In this document: one piece after another, positions 8,938 through 17,418 of the stretch | Layout of the letters: the number at the start of each line of letters is the position of its first letter | Position numbering within the stretch: the first letter of the stretch is position 1 | From: Nostoc sp. FACHB-110 | Lineage (GTDB): Bacteria; Cyanobacteriota; Cyanobacteriia; Cyanobacteriales; Nostocaceae | Reading direction: 5' to 3' | Assembly (NCBI RefSeq): GCF_014697425.1 | Contig: NZ_JACJRU010000013.1 | Span: 111,300-175,299, forward strand | Length of the DNA stretch: 64,000 nt | The notes under the pieces: generated by a model | Seen by the model: the letters and a program-made list of their open reading frames with translations, nothing else | Databases searched by the model: none | What the model was told of the DNA's origin: nothing | Program-made: the position numbers and the translations under genes

Positions 8938-9147
8938 ATGGCTGCTATTGCAATTGCAGATTTACGTCCTGTTGGTTGCGATCTTCTTTGCGATCGCGAA
9001 AGCTTTATGGATGAATTGTCTGAGGGTGAACTCAGCATTCAAGGCGGATTAACTCCAACTCCTTTTTGGGCTTCTGTAGCTGTAGTTGGTGGTGCTGCTG
9101 TAATTAGCGGTGCTGTTTCTGCGGCTGTTGCTTACTTCTCCAAATAG
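8938..9147 (+). CDS. RiPP precursor, DLRPxG-type leader, Cys-free Ala/Val-rich core
   Basis: 69 residues. The leader (IAIADLRPVG, ESFMDELSEGELSIQGG, Gly36-Gly37) belongs to a cyanobacterial double-glycine family also seen in the next gene. The 32-residue core is hydrophobic, with Thr39, Thr41 and four Ser, GG and GxxxA-like spacing, an aromatic FW and a single Lys at the end. It has no Cys (both Cys are in the leader), so lanthionine bridges inside the core are excluded; dehydration to Dha/Dhb is possible. It could also be an unmodified membrane-active bacteriocin. Confidence 0.83.
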   Translation: MAAIAIADLRPVGCDLLCDRESFMDELSEGELSIQGGLTPTPFWASVAVVGGAAVISGAVSAAVAYFSK

Positions 9148-9280
9148 CGAAGCGATCGCATCGCAATTTTGCACCATCTTGACTCTGTTTTGGATATCAC
9201 TGGCAGCTAGTTACAGCTATCAGATGATTTATAGCTATTTCAACCTGAATTTAAATTAACCCTTTTGGAGGTCACTGATC

Positions 9281-9502
9281 ATGGCAACTATCAACATTAC
9301 CGATTTGCGTCCTGCTGGTTCTACATTGTTCTTTGATGGCGAAAGCTATTTAGAAGAACTATCTGATGACTTAACTAGCGCAACTCATGGTGGAGTCTTC
9401 ATTACATTGATTTCTCCTGCTTCACCTCAAATTGGTGCTGCTGCTGTTGGTGCTGCTATTGCTTCTGCTGCATTAACTTACAACATTGTTAAAAATTGGT
9501 AA
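9281..9502 (+). CDS. RiPP precursor, DLRPxG-type leader, second paralogue
   Basis: 73 residues. The leader is close to the previous gene (ITDLRPAGSTLFFDGESYLEELSDD, cleavage at Gly37-Gly38). The 35-residue core starts VFITLISPASP and continues as an Ala/Gly helix ending KNW; it has Ser and Thr but no Cys. TTGGAGG about 10 nt before the ATG is a strong ribosome-binding site. The pair looks like a tandem duplication whose leaders are kept while cores diverge. Export through the C39 ABC transporter encoded downstream is expected. Confidence 0.85.
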   Translation: MATINITDLRPAGSTLFFDGESYLEELSDDLTSATHGGVFITLISPASPQIGAAAVGAAIASAALTYNIVKNW

Positions 9503-10004
9503 TACTTACCAATCACTTCCTTAGCATATTTAATTAAGTTGAAGACATTAGATTAGTTCACATCTTGCACCTAGCCCCAGCGAATGGAATTCGCGGCTAT
9601 ACAAACGAAGTCCGCCTACGCGGACTAACGCAATATCATGGGTTTGGAACCCGCGCAGGTGGTCACTGAGCTTGTCGAAGTGCGGGTTTTGTCTGTGTAG
9701 CTGCGACTTCAGTCGCTTGGTGCAAGATATGTGTTAGTCTTTTTGTCTTTGTTAGAGCTTAATTACAAAGATTGGGTGGAAAGGGGTAAAAGTATAAGTT
9801 TGTCGGGGTTTTGAATACTTAGATACTTACACTTATATACCCCTTTACCCTTACTCAAATTTCCCTTTTACTACTTCTATACATATATATTGAAGTGAAG
9901 TATAGAGGTAGTCACCTAAGCTAAGATAGTATTGACTACTAAATACCTTGACTTGGTTAATTGATGCTCCGCTTAGTTACTTTAATCAGCAGGAGATTAA
10001 GGTT
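9503..10004. other. Intergenic region with nested palindromes
   Basis: No gene apart from a possible longer N-terminus of the next small protein. It contains the nested palindrome at 9562-9728 and a second imperfect inverted repeat around 9778-9870 (AAAGGGGTA arms) that may act as terminator for the precursor pair. Confidence 0.6.
9562..9728. repeat. Nested palindromic intergenic repeat
   Basis: Outer arms ATCTTGCACC (9562-9571) and GGTGCAAGAT (9719-9728) enclose several inner hairpins: CGAATGGAATTCG, AGTCCGCCTACGCGGACT, an arm pair around CCCGC/GCGGG, and GCGACTTCAGTCGC. The whole could fold into a cruciform or multi-branched RNA. It resembles dispersed palindromic repeats common between genes of Nostoc-type genomes; a similar element lies at 51073-51205. 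Confidence 0.75.
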
Positions 10005-10214
10005 ATGAAACGTCATTTTTTTGACTTTACAGATTCTCAATGGGCAATCATCGGTGCTTTAACTGTTCTGGCAATGGTTTTAGCTGCAAACGTGGGATAT
10101 TTTATAGTTAGAGATATTGTGAAAAAATCCGATAATCGTCACGAACAAGTAAGCCGACAAATCAATCAAGAAGGGCAAAATAACCGCTCAGATGAAAGCG
10201 ATCGCTCTCTTTAA
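10005..10214 (+). CDS. Small single-pass membrane protein
   Basis: 69 residues from the ATG at 10005, which has AGGAG at 9991-9995; an earlier in-frame start at 9948 has no such site. Residues about 12-36 form one transmembrane helix (IIGALTVLAMVLAANVGYFIV). The C-terminal third is charged and rich in Gln/Asn/Asp. Sitting beside bacteriocin-like precursors it could be an immunity or export accessory protein, but nothing in the sequence proves this. Confidence 0.65.
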   Translation: MKRHFFDFTDSQWAIIGALTVLAMVLAANVGYFIVRDIVKKSDNRHEQVSRQINQEGQNNRSDESDRSL

Positions 10215-10374
10215 CTTACGGCTGATGCCAGTATTTTAATCGTAATTGCATAAGTAAATATTCTCTAAAAAATTGGATGGCTGGTATATTTTTATATCTA
10301 TACTGCTCACAATTAATTCGAGCCATCCTGTTTTTAAATAATTAATTTGCAGACATCTCAGCCCCGTTAGATTT

Positions 10375-11397
10375 ATGAAACTAACCGACCTCGCACCGCC
10401 TCAAGCAACATTAGAAAGTAAAGTTACTCATACGACAAATCAAAATATAGAATCTGATTTGCCGTTTTATCGTCAACTAGGACGGACTGATTTAACAGTT
10501 AGTTGTCTGGGCTTGGGTGGTGGTGGTGGTATTTCCAGCGAAGATACTTTTTACGCCTTTGACAGAGGAATTAACTACTTTTTTTACTCTAGCGACCTCC
10601 ATCATCACATCTATAGTTGGATGTCTGGAGCATTGCGTCAGTTGTGTGGGCGCGGTTCTTCGGTACGAGAAAAAGTAGTATTAGCCACAGTGACTTATAT
10701 TAAAAGTCAAGAAATGGCGATCGCTGCTTTATTAGATCAGTTCATGGAATTAGGAATTGATTACATTGATGTATTTTTCTGGGGCTGGATTGGCGAGCAA
10801 GATGAATCAGCTTTACACAATTGTTTACAGCTATCTCCTGATTTAAGAGGCCCAAATAGCGTCTATCAGCGCACTATCGAAAGAATGTTTGACACCTCAG
10901 AACGCCTCAAAAAAATGGGGGTCGTGCGTTATATCGGTGCTTCTTTCCATGACTTAAATGTAGCTCAAAAGTGGCTAAATAGTCCTTTGTTAGATGTAGT
11001 CATGGTCAGACATAATATTGCCCATCGTTCAGCCCAAAATTTAATATTTAATCAATTAGATCCTCAAGATAAAACTCGACAAGGTGTCGTCACATTTAAG
11101 AGCGCAGGTTCCCACACAGGTTTTTTAGGAAATCCCCCAGTAGGCTTACCAGAAGATTGTTGGCGACCTACTGTCCCAGATTTATACCGTTATTCTTTAA
11201 CGCAGAACTGTGTAGATGTCTGCTTAACAGGTTTGACTAAGCGATGTGAAATAGATCAAGCGCTCGCCGCCATCCAACAGGGAAAACTTTCCCCTGCTGA
11301 AATTGAATATCTAAATCTCTGCGGTGATTTACATCGTAACAAGCTAAAAATTCATCAAATTTCACCTGAAAAACTCATTTCCCAAGCTTCACGATAA
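10375..11397 (+). CDS. Aldo/keto reductase-like protein lacking the catalytic tetrad
   Basis: 340 residues with the AKR barrel pattern: YRQLGRTDLTVSCLGLGGGG (about 32-51), RGINYFFYSS, VVLATVTY, ELGIDYIDVFF, KKMGVVRYIGASFH and a C-terminal helix. The usual Asp-Tyr-Lys-His tetrad is missing at the aligned positions: Phe70 for Asp, Leu75 for Tyr, Val106 for Lys, and Trp136/Gly137 where His is expected. It may bind NADPH or peptide without normal AKR chemistry, or reduce a substrate by another route. It heads a possible operon with the PPIase gene 24 bp downstream. Confidence 0.8.
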   Translation: MKLTDLAPPQATLESKVTHTTNQNIESDLPFYRQLGRTDLTVSCLGLGGGGGISSEDTFYAFDRGINYFFYSSDLHHHIYSWMSGALRQLCGRGSSVREKVVLATVTYIKSQEMAIAALLDQFMELGIDYIDVFFWGWIGEQDESALHNCLQLSPDLRGPNSVYQRTIERMFDTSERLKKMGVVRYIGASFHDLNVAQKWLNSPLLDVVMVRHNIAHRSAQNLIFNQLDPQDKTRQGVVTFKSAGSHTGFLGNPPVGLPEDCWRPTVPDLYRYSLTQNCVDVCLTGLTKRCEIDQALAAIQQGKLSPAEIEYLNLCGDLHRNKLKIHQISPEKLISQASR

Positions 11398-11421
11398 ACT
11401 TATTATTCATCAAAACCAACA

Positions 11422-12201
11422 ATGAAAGATACTTTAGAAACAACTCAATTACAGCCTCTCCAAAAAGTTACATTACCAGAAATTCCTCCGGCTAAAGACG
11501 AAGAAATTCTGGCTTATCTACGTCGTTCTACTCAAATTGCGGAAATTGCAGCCAAAGCTGAACAAGATGCCCTAATTTTGAACCTCTGTGAACAATTAAA
11601 TGTGACGGCTTCAGATGCAGAATTACAAGCAGCCGGAGATCAATTTCGTCTAGAACACAAATTATTAGGAGCTTCAGAAACCCTATTGTGGCTTTCTGTG
11701 CAACGTATTACCGTAGAAGATTGGTCTTATGGAATTAGATTAAACTTATTAACCAAGAAGTTAAAAGAATTATTATTTGGCGAAATTGTCGATAATTACT
11801 ATATCCAACATCGCCAAAACTTTAGACGTGTGGCTCTCTCTCAAATTCTTGTGCGCGAACTAACACAAGCACAACAAATAGTCCGCATTATCAAAGAAGA
11901 AAATGCTTCTTTTTGTGCGTTAGCATTAGAACATTCCAAAGGTAAACAATCTAAAGAAAACGGTGGCTTTGCTGGAATTCGCTTTTTATCAGAACTTTTA
12001 CCAGAAATTTCCACAGCCATTTCTCAAGCAAAAGAAGGGGAATTAATAGGGCCGATTCAAACTACACTTGGTTATCACATTATTAGAGTAGAGAAATTCT
12101 TTCCTCTTGAACTTAATGCAGAACTGAGAGAAGAAGTTCTAGACTCATTCTTTCAAGCTTGGTTACAAGGAAAATTAAATTTTGCCCTTCCCGGCTCGTG
12201 A
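11422..12201 (+). CDS. PpiC/parvulin-type peptidyl-prolyl isomerase
   Basis: 259 residues. The N-terminal half is helical and SurA-like (about 20-125). The C-terminal rotamase domain has ALSQILVREL, ALEHSKGKQSKENGGFAGI, ISQAKEGELIGPIQTTLGYHIIRVE (about 137-233). No signal peptide is seen, so it probably acts in the cytoplasm. I recall such isomerases beside C39-ABC/HlyD bacteriocin exporters in cyanobacteria; it may keep precursors export-competent. The gene converges on a similar one on the other strand across a shared terminator. Confidence 0.85.
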   Translation: MKDTLETTQLQPLQKVTLPEIPPAKDEEILAYLRRSTQIAEIAAKAEQDALILNLCEQLNVTASDAELQAAGDQFRLEHKLLGASETLLWLSVQRITVEDWSYGIRLNLLTKKLKELLFGEIVDNYYIQHRQNFRRVALSQILVRELTQAQQIVRIIKEENASFCALALEHSKGKQSKENGGFAGIRFLSELLPEISTAISQAKEGELIGPIQTTLGYHIIRVEKFFPLELNAELREEVLDSFFQAWLQGKLNFALPGS

Positions 12202-12225
12202 CAAAAAACTTTTATAATTAAGTTA

Positions 12226-12267
12226 GTAAAAAACTAGAGCTAAATTAATTTAGCTCCAGTTTTTTAA
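12226..12267. terminator. Bidirectional terminator between convergent isomerase genes
   Basis: The arms AAAAAACTAGAGCTAAAT and ATTTAGCTCCAGTTTTTT pair with one mismatch. A-run and T-run on either side give a U-tail in both directions. Confidence 0.85.
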
Positions 12268-12287
12268 TGAACATCAATTTTTTATTT

Positions 12288-13043
12288 CTAGGCTACTTGC
12301 TGATTTAAATCAAGATTTATCACTGTTTTAAATTCCTTAACTTGTTGCTTTAACCATTCAGCAAACAAATCCGACAAAATAATAGCGTGTAGTTTTTCAT
12401 CTAAATGTGGCTGAATCAGTTCTTCGACAAAAATCAAATGTACGCCTTTAGAAGTCATAATTGGTTTGATAAGTTGAGGTGGTTTAGCCGCAAAAACAGC
12501 CATAGAGACTTCGGGCTTTAAATCTTTGCGATGTAATATACCTTTATAACCTCCTTGACGACGTAATTCTACATCTTCAATATATTTGTGAGCCACATCA
12601 TAAAAACTCATCTCGCCTTCTTGAATAGCGTAGAAAAGTTCTATAGCTAAATCTTCATCATCTAAAATAACTTCATGCATAATTACACCAACATAATCGA
12701 GTTGATGTTCAAAAAACCAAGGTTCAACTTTATCAGCAAATAAGTGATTAGCTAATTTACCAGAAACAAAAGTTGTATGTGCAATATGCTCAAAATCATC
12801 TAATGAAAGACTATGTTTTTCTAGCCATCCCCATGTCTGTTCAGCACTATGCAGCTGATAAACTAACCTAAACTGGTCTGCTGCTTTTTGCAGTTCTTCT
12901 GGTTCTACTTTTATGCCAACTTCTAGGGCAGTATTTTCAATAATCTTCCGACTAATAATAGCTTCAGTTAGTTCAGGAAGTTTACAAGTTAGCCTCACTT
13001 GGTCGAGAATGTCTTCGCTCGTAATAGTAATAATTTTTGACAT
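12288..13043 (-). CDS. PpiC-like peptidyl-prolyl isomerase, divergent
   Basis: 251 residues from the ATG at 13043, which has GAGGAAG 6 nt upstream; an in-frame TTG at 13058 lies inside that site and is rejected. The layout matches the upstream isomerase: helical N-part (EELQKAADQFRLVYQLHS, close to the other protein's DAELQAAGDQFRLEHKLLG) and a rotamase-like part with VIMHEVILDD, RRQGGYKGILHRKDL, AAKPPQLIKPIMTSKGVHLIFVEE. The rotamase core is more divergent and may be inactive. It appears to be the last gene of the exporter operon, 45 bp or so after hlyD. Confidence 0.83.
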   Translation of the reverse strand: MSKIITITSEDILDQVRLTCKLPELTEAIISRKIIENTALEVGIKVEPEELQKAADQFRLVYQLHSAEQTWGWLEKHSLSLDDFEHIAHTTFVSGKLANHLFADKVEPWFFEHQLDYVGVIMHEVILDDEDLAIELFYAIQEGEMSFYDVAHKYIEDVELRRQGGYKGILHRKDLKPEVSMAVFAAKPPQLIKPIMTSKGVHLIFVEELIQPHLDEKLHAIILSDLFAEWLKQQVKEFKTVINLDLNQQVA

Positions 13044-13102
13044 GATATGCTTCCTCAATTAGCTACCTAAACTTCAATAAATACAAGTTGTTTTTAATCT
13101 TT

Positions 13103-14665
13103 TTATAATTCCACTCCACCCCGTTGCAACTTCTTAAATGGGTCGAGTAAAAAGTCAATAATGCGACGCTGACGCACAATTATCTCCGCAGTGGCTGTAT
13201 CTCCTGGGCGCAAGGCAATACACTTATCACCTGTCGAGATACAATGCTTGTTGAGAGAAATTTCTAAATCATAAGCTGCTAATTTACCATTACCAGTATC
13301 CATCTCTAAACTAGTAGGAGAAATTTCAATTAACTTACCTTCTATAACGCCATAATCTTGAAAAGGATAAGCATCAAATTTTAACTTAACTGGTAATCCT
13401 GTACGCAAAGAACCGCTTTCATTAGTGGCAATTTGCGCTCGAATGATCAAAGGTGAACTTAAAGGAGCAATTTCTGTAACCATTGTTCCTTGTTGCACTA
13501 CAGAACCAGCTTTTTGGATAGGTAATTGAAATACTGTACCATCTTCTGGAGCTTTTAGAATTCGTTGTTCTATCTGAAAATTTAAAGCTTTAATTTGACT
13601 CTTAGTTTGAGCGATTTCTGCTTTTAGTGAGGTGATTTCTGTTTCTAAATTTTTTAACTGTTCTTCAGTTTTTAAGATGGCAAGCTTACCAGAATGAGTC
13701 AATGTCTGATAACTTCTTTGTTGTTCTTGTAATTGTAACTTAGCTAATTTAATATCTGTATCTGCTTGTTGCAGAGTACGTTCGTAACTGCTTTGTTGTT
13801 CTGCTAACCGTAACTTGGCTTGCTCAATATCTGACTTTGTTTGTTCATATAATTTCTTTTGTTCTTGAACTAGATCCTGTTTTTCCACAAACTTAATTTC
13901 CGGAACAACTTGTTCTTGCAAAAGTTTGCGATAGCGTTCAACTTCGCGCTGAGTGCTAGATAAACTATTCTCAACTAATCGATTAGCAGTATGGCTATGC
14001 TGAAGTACTTGTCGTGCTTGATTAACTTGAGATAGTTTTTCTTCTTTTTTTAAGTCAGCAGAATTTGTAGTAGCACTAAGATTCTGTTGTGCTTGGTCAA
14101 TTTGAGCCTGTTTTTCTAATTCTTGCGCTTGATTTTGTTGTCGTTGAGTTGCTAAAGCTACTACTAACTGATTCTTTAATAAATTAAATTGCGAAAGTCG
14201 ATTTAATTGTCCTTCTAATTTATCTTGTGTTTGTCGCAATTCTGCTTTGACCAACTCAGATTCTAACACTAATAAAATTTGCCCTTTTTTGACTAACTCA
14301 CCTTCTTTAACTCGAATTTCTGCGACAGTTCCCGGTACAGCAGCATCTAACTTTATTGTTTTTCCTTCCGGCTCAAGTCTGCCTCTAGCCATACCAGTTT
14401 CATCTACTTTAGAGAGCATTGCCCAAGGTAAAACTATAGACACAAATATTACTAAAAAATAGAGTAATCCTCTTGTCCAAACTTTAGGTAAACTATCGAG
14501 TGACCCCTTGGTGACATCAGACCAATCATCTGTGGATATCACTGGTGTTTTTAGAGTTAGATTGTGAATATTCTCTTCACTAACTTGATTTTGAGATGTA
14601 TTTTTTTCACTCAATTCATAGTGATGAGTTTGAGAATTTACTCTTCCATTTAGTGTATTTGGCAT
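13103..14665 (-). CDS. HlyD-family membrane fusion protein
   Basis: 520 residues. After an N-terminal cytoplasmic stretch comes one transmembrane helix (about 66-88, LLYFLVIFVSIVLPWAML), a biotinyl-lipoyl-like half (PGTVAEIRVKEGELVKKGQILLVLES), a long Gln/Glu/Lys-rich coiled coil (about 150-360), the second lipoyl half (APEDGTVFQLPIQKAGSVVQQGTMVTEIAP) and a beta-barrel end. This is the periplasmic adaptor of a type I secretion system. It lies 23 bp after the C39 ABC transporter gene and is its evident partner for exporting the precursors. Confidence 0.94.
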   Translation of the reverse strand: MPNTLNGRVNSQTHHYELSEKNTSQNQVSEENIHNLTLKTPVISTDDWSDVTKGSLDSLPKVWTRGLLYFLVIFVSIVLPWAMLSKVDETGMARGRLEPEGKTIKLDAAVPGTVAEIRVKEGELVKKGQILLVLESELVKAELRQTQDKLEGQLNRLSQFNLLKNQLVVALATQRQQNQAQELEKQAQIDQAQQNLSATTNSADLKKEEKLSQVNQARQVLQHSHTANRLVENSLSSTQREVERYRKLLQEQVVPEIKFVEKQDLVQEQKKLYEQTKSDIEQAKLRLAEQQSSYERTLQQADTDIKLAKLQLQEQQRSYQTLTHSGKLAILKTEEQLKNLETEITSLKAEIAQTKSQIKALNFQIEQRILKAPEDGTVFQLPIQKAGSVVQQGTMVTEIAPLSSPLIIRAQIATNESGSLRTGLPVKLKFDAYPFQDYGVIEGKLIEISPTSLEMDTGNGKLAAYDLEISLNKHCISTGDKCIALRPGDTATAEIIVRQRRIIDFLLDPFKKLQRGGVEL

Positions 14666-14688
14666 AAGTTACAAAAAAATTTAAGTTC

Positions 14689-17418
14689 TTATACAGAAGC
14701 ATCTAATTGTTGTTGATTAAGATAAAAGTAATGTCCTCGTTTTGCCATCAATTCTGAGTGAGTTCCTTTTTCAACTAACACACCTTTATCTAGCACTAAA
14801 ATTAAATCTGCATTGCGTACAGTCGAGAGGCGATGAGCAATCACTAAAGTAGTTCTTCCTTTCAAAATTGTGTTGAAATTATTCTGAATAATTCTTTCTG
14901 ATTCTGCATCTAAATGAGAGGTTGCCTCATCTAAAATTAATAATTTAGGATTGCCTAATAATGCCCGAGCAATAGCGATGCGTTGTCGTTGTCCGCCAGA
15001 TAATAAGCCGCCACCTTCACCAATTTGGGTTTCATATCCCATTGGTAGTTTTTTAATAAATTCGTCTGCACCTGCTAGTTTTGCGGCTACAATAATTTGT
15101 TCTAAACTCGCCCCAGGATGACCCAAGCTGATATTTTCTCGAATTGTACCACCAAATAAAAAAGTATCTTGATCAACTACTCCAACTTGATGACGTAAGG
15201 AACGTAAAGAAATACTAGTAATATCTTGTTTGTCAATTAAGACTTTGCCATTTGTAGGCGGATATAAACCTAGTACTAATTTAGAAATTGTAGTTTTTCC
15301 TGAACCACTACGTCCGACTAATGCCACCATGTGTCCGGGTTTGACCTCAAAAGTGAGATTTTCTAAGACATTTATATCGCTTTCTGGATGATAGCGAAAT
15401 GTCACGTTATCAAAGCGAATTTCGCCTTGAATTGATGGTAAAGATTGTCTAGCTTGATGTTGTAAATCTTCTTCTGGTTCTGTATCTAAAACATCGTTGA
15501 TGCGTTCAGTGGCAATCACTACTTCTTGCAATTGATTCCATAATACTGTTAAACGTTGGAAAGGAGTAATAATATTACCCAGCAGCATATTAAATGCTAC
15601 TAGTTGCCCTATAGTTAACTGATTATGTATGACTAAATGCGCTCCAAACCATAATAAAACTGTTGTGACAATTGCTTGAATTGTGTTGCTAAATATTTGC
15701 AAGCGATTGCTAATAATTTGTCCAGAAAAGTTGGTTTGAATTTCTTTATCTAATAATTCTTCCCAATGCCAGCGTACTGTTTGTTCTACTGCTGTCGATT
15801 TAACTGTTTTCACACCAGTTAAAACTTCAATTAGATAGCTACTTTCGTTGGCATAAGCATTAAATATTTCTCGAGAAATTTTTTGTAAAAATGGTGTAGC
15901 GATTAATGCCAGCAGAAAAAAAGGTGGCACTATTAGCAATGAAAGCAGTGCCATTTTCCAGCTATACCAAAACATTAAACCTACATAAATAAAAACCGTC
16001 AATAAATCTAGCAGAATAGATAATGCTTCACCAGATAAGAAGCGTTGTATTTTCCGGTTTTCTTGGACGCGAGAGAGAATATCTCCGACATAGCGAGATT
16101 CAAAAAAGCTTAAAGGTAGTTGTAGAGTATGGCGAATAAATGCAACTATCAATGCTAAATCAACTTTGTTTGCAGTGTGATCGAGCAAATATTGTCGCAA
16201 TCCGGTCATTGCTACGCGGAATAAGCTAAAAATCAATAAACCCAATCCGACTGCTGTCAAAGTCAGTTCTGATTGTTGTACAACTACCCTATCTAAAATT
16301 AGCTGGGTGAATAGTGGGGTGATGAGTCCAAATATCTGGATAAATATTGAAGCTACAAAGACTTCTAGCATGACTAATCCATGAGGTTTCATCAACTCAA
16401 AGAATTGCCAGAAGGGGGTTGTTGCTTCTTTAACGTCTTTAAAAAAAGCTGTGGGTTGTAGTAGCAGTGTATAGCCAGTCCAATTAGCTTTAAACTGTGT
16501 GTGGCTGAGGGTACGCTGACCAATAGCGGGGTCTGCAACTATAACGTGTTTGGATGTGATTTCATAGACAACGATGTAGTGTTTGCCTTCCCAATGAACG
16601 ATCGCAGGTAGTTTTTGTTTAGCTAATTGGTCAAGGCTAGCTTTGACTGGTCTTGTAGTAAAACCGATACTTTCTGCGGCAACAGATAATCCGCGCAGTG
16701 ATGCACCATTGCGGTCAACGTTGGCAATATCTCGCAGGCGATTGAGACTAAAGCTTTTTCCCCAATAGCGAGACACCATGACTAAACAAGCTGCACCGCA
16801 GTCGGATGAACTTTGTTGGGCGAAAAATGGATAGCGACGAATGACTCGTTGTAGTAAGTGTCCGACTCTTTGTGTAGGATTGGGAAAGTAAGCTTTACTA
16901 ATTTTTTTGGCGGATTTTGGCTCTGTGAAGGAGTTGGATATAGGATAGTTTGAGGGATTTGTCGGAGAGTCTATATTTGTTTGGGGGAGGCGATCGCAGT
17001 TAAATAACAAGTTACGCTGCTGTGCTTTTTCCCATAAATGTTGTCGGATTTGAGGATACTGCTTCATCAACGATGATAAGACTTCACCAGAAACAAAGCA
17101 TAATTGCAAATTAACACTCGCTCTGGCCGCATAAGCTTGGAAACGAGCTTCGGGAAATAAGGTAAATTCGCCGAAGGAATCTCCGACTTCGAGAGTGGCG
17201 ATTAATTCACCGGTTTCGTTCAACAAGCGAGTTTTACCTGTAATCACGATGTAAATACCAGGTTGAGCCTCACTTCCTTGCCAAAATTTACCGACTTTTG
17301 GCTTTAAATATTTAAATTCTGGGCCATAAGAAAGCCATTCTGCTTCCGTCAGAGAGCAGCCCAAAAATTTGTTCAACTGTTGTAGCGAAATTAACTGCTC
17401 GGAGAGATTTCCCACCAT
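14689..17418 (-). CDS. C39-peptidase ABC exporter with N-terminal cyclic-nucleotide-binding domain
   Basis: 909 residues. Residues about 20-135 form a cNMP-binding-type domain (GIYIVITGKTRLLNETGELI, VGDSFGEFTLFPE). A C39 peptidase follows (QQSSSDCGAAC with Cys207, His280, Asp296), which cleaves leaders after Gly-Gly. Then come six transmembrane helices and an ATPase domain with Walker A GRSGSGKTT, signature LLSGGQRQRIAIARAL and Walker B LLILDEATSHLD. It should process and export the five double-glycine precursors. The regulatory domain is a known variant in cyanobacteria. Start ATG with GGGAG upstream lies within the preceding HTH gene (107-bp overlap). Confidence 0.95.
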   Translation of the reverse strand: MVGNLSEQLISLQQLNKFLGCSLTEAEWLSYGPEFKYLKPKVGKFWQGSEAQPGIYIVITGKTRLLNETGELIATLEVGDSFGEFTLFPEARFQAYAARASVNLQLCFVSGEVLSSLMKQYPQIRQHLWEKAQQRNLLFNCDRLPQTNIDSPTNPSNYPISNSFTEPKSAKKISKAYFPNPTQRVGHLLQRVIRRYPFFAQQSSSDCGAACLVMVSRYWGKSFSLNRLRDIANVDRNGASLRGLSVAAESIGFTTRPVKASLDQLAKQKLPAIVHWEGKHYIVVYEITSKHVIVADPAIGQRTLSHTQFKANWTGYTLLLQPTAFFKDVKEATTPFWQFFELMKPHGLVMLEVFVASIFIQIFGLITPLFTQLILDRVVVQQSELTLTAVGLGLLIFSLFRVAMTGLRQYLLDHTANKVDLALIVAFIRHTLQLPLSFFESRYVGDILSRVQENRKIQRFLSGEALSILLDLLTVFIYVGLMFWYSWKMALLSLLIVPPFFLLALIATPFLQKISREIFNAYANESSYLIEVLTGVKTVKSTAVEQTVRWHWEELLDKEIQTNFSGQIISNRLQIFSNTIQAIVTTVLLWFGAHLVIHNQLTIGQLVAFNMLLGNIITPFQRLTVLWNQLQEVVIATERINDVLDTEPEEDLQHQARQSLPSIQGEIRFDNVTFRYHPESDINVLENLTFEVKPGHMVALVGRSGSGKTTISKLVLGLYPPTNGKVLIDKQDITSISLRSLRHQVGVVDQDTFLFGGTIRENISLGHPGASLEQIIVAAKLAGADEFIKKLPMGYETQIGEGGGLLSGGQRQRIAIARALLGNPKLLILDEATSHLDAESERIIQNNFNTILKGRTTLVIAHRLSTVRNADLILVLDKGVLVEKGTHSELMAKRGHYFYLNQQQLDASV

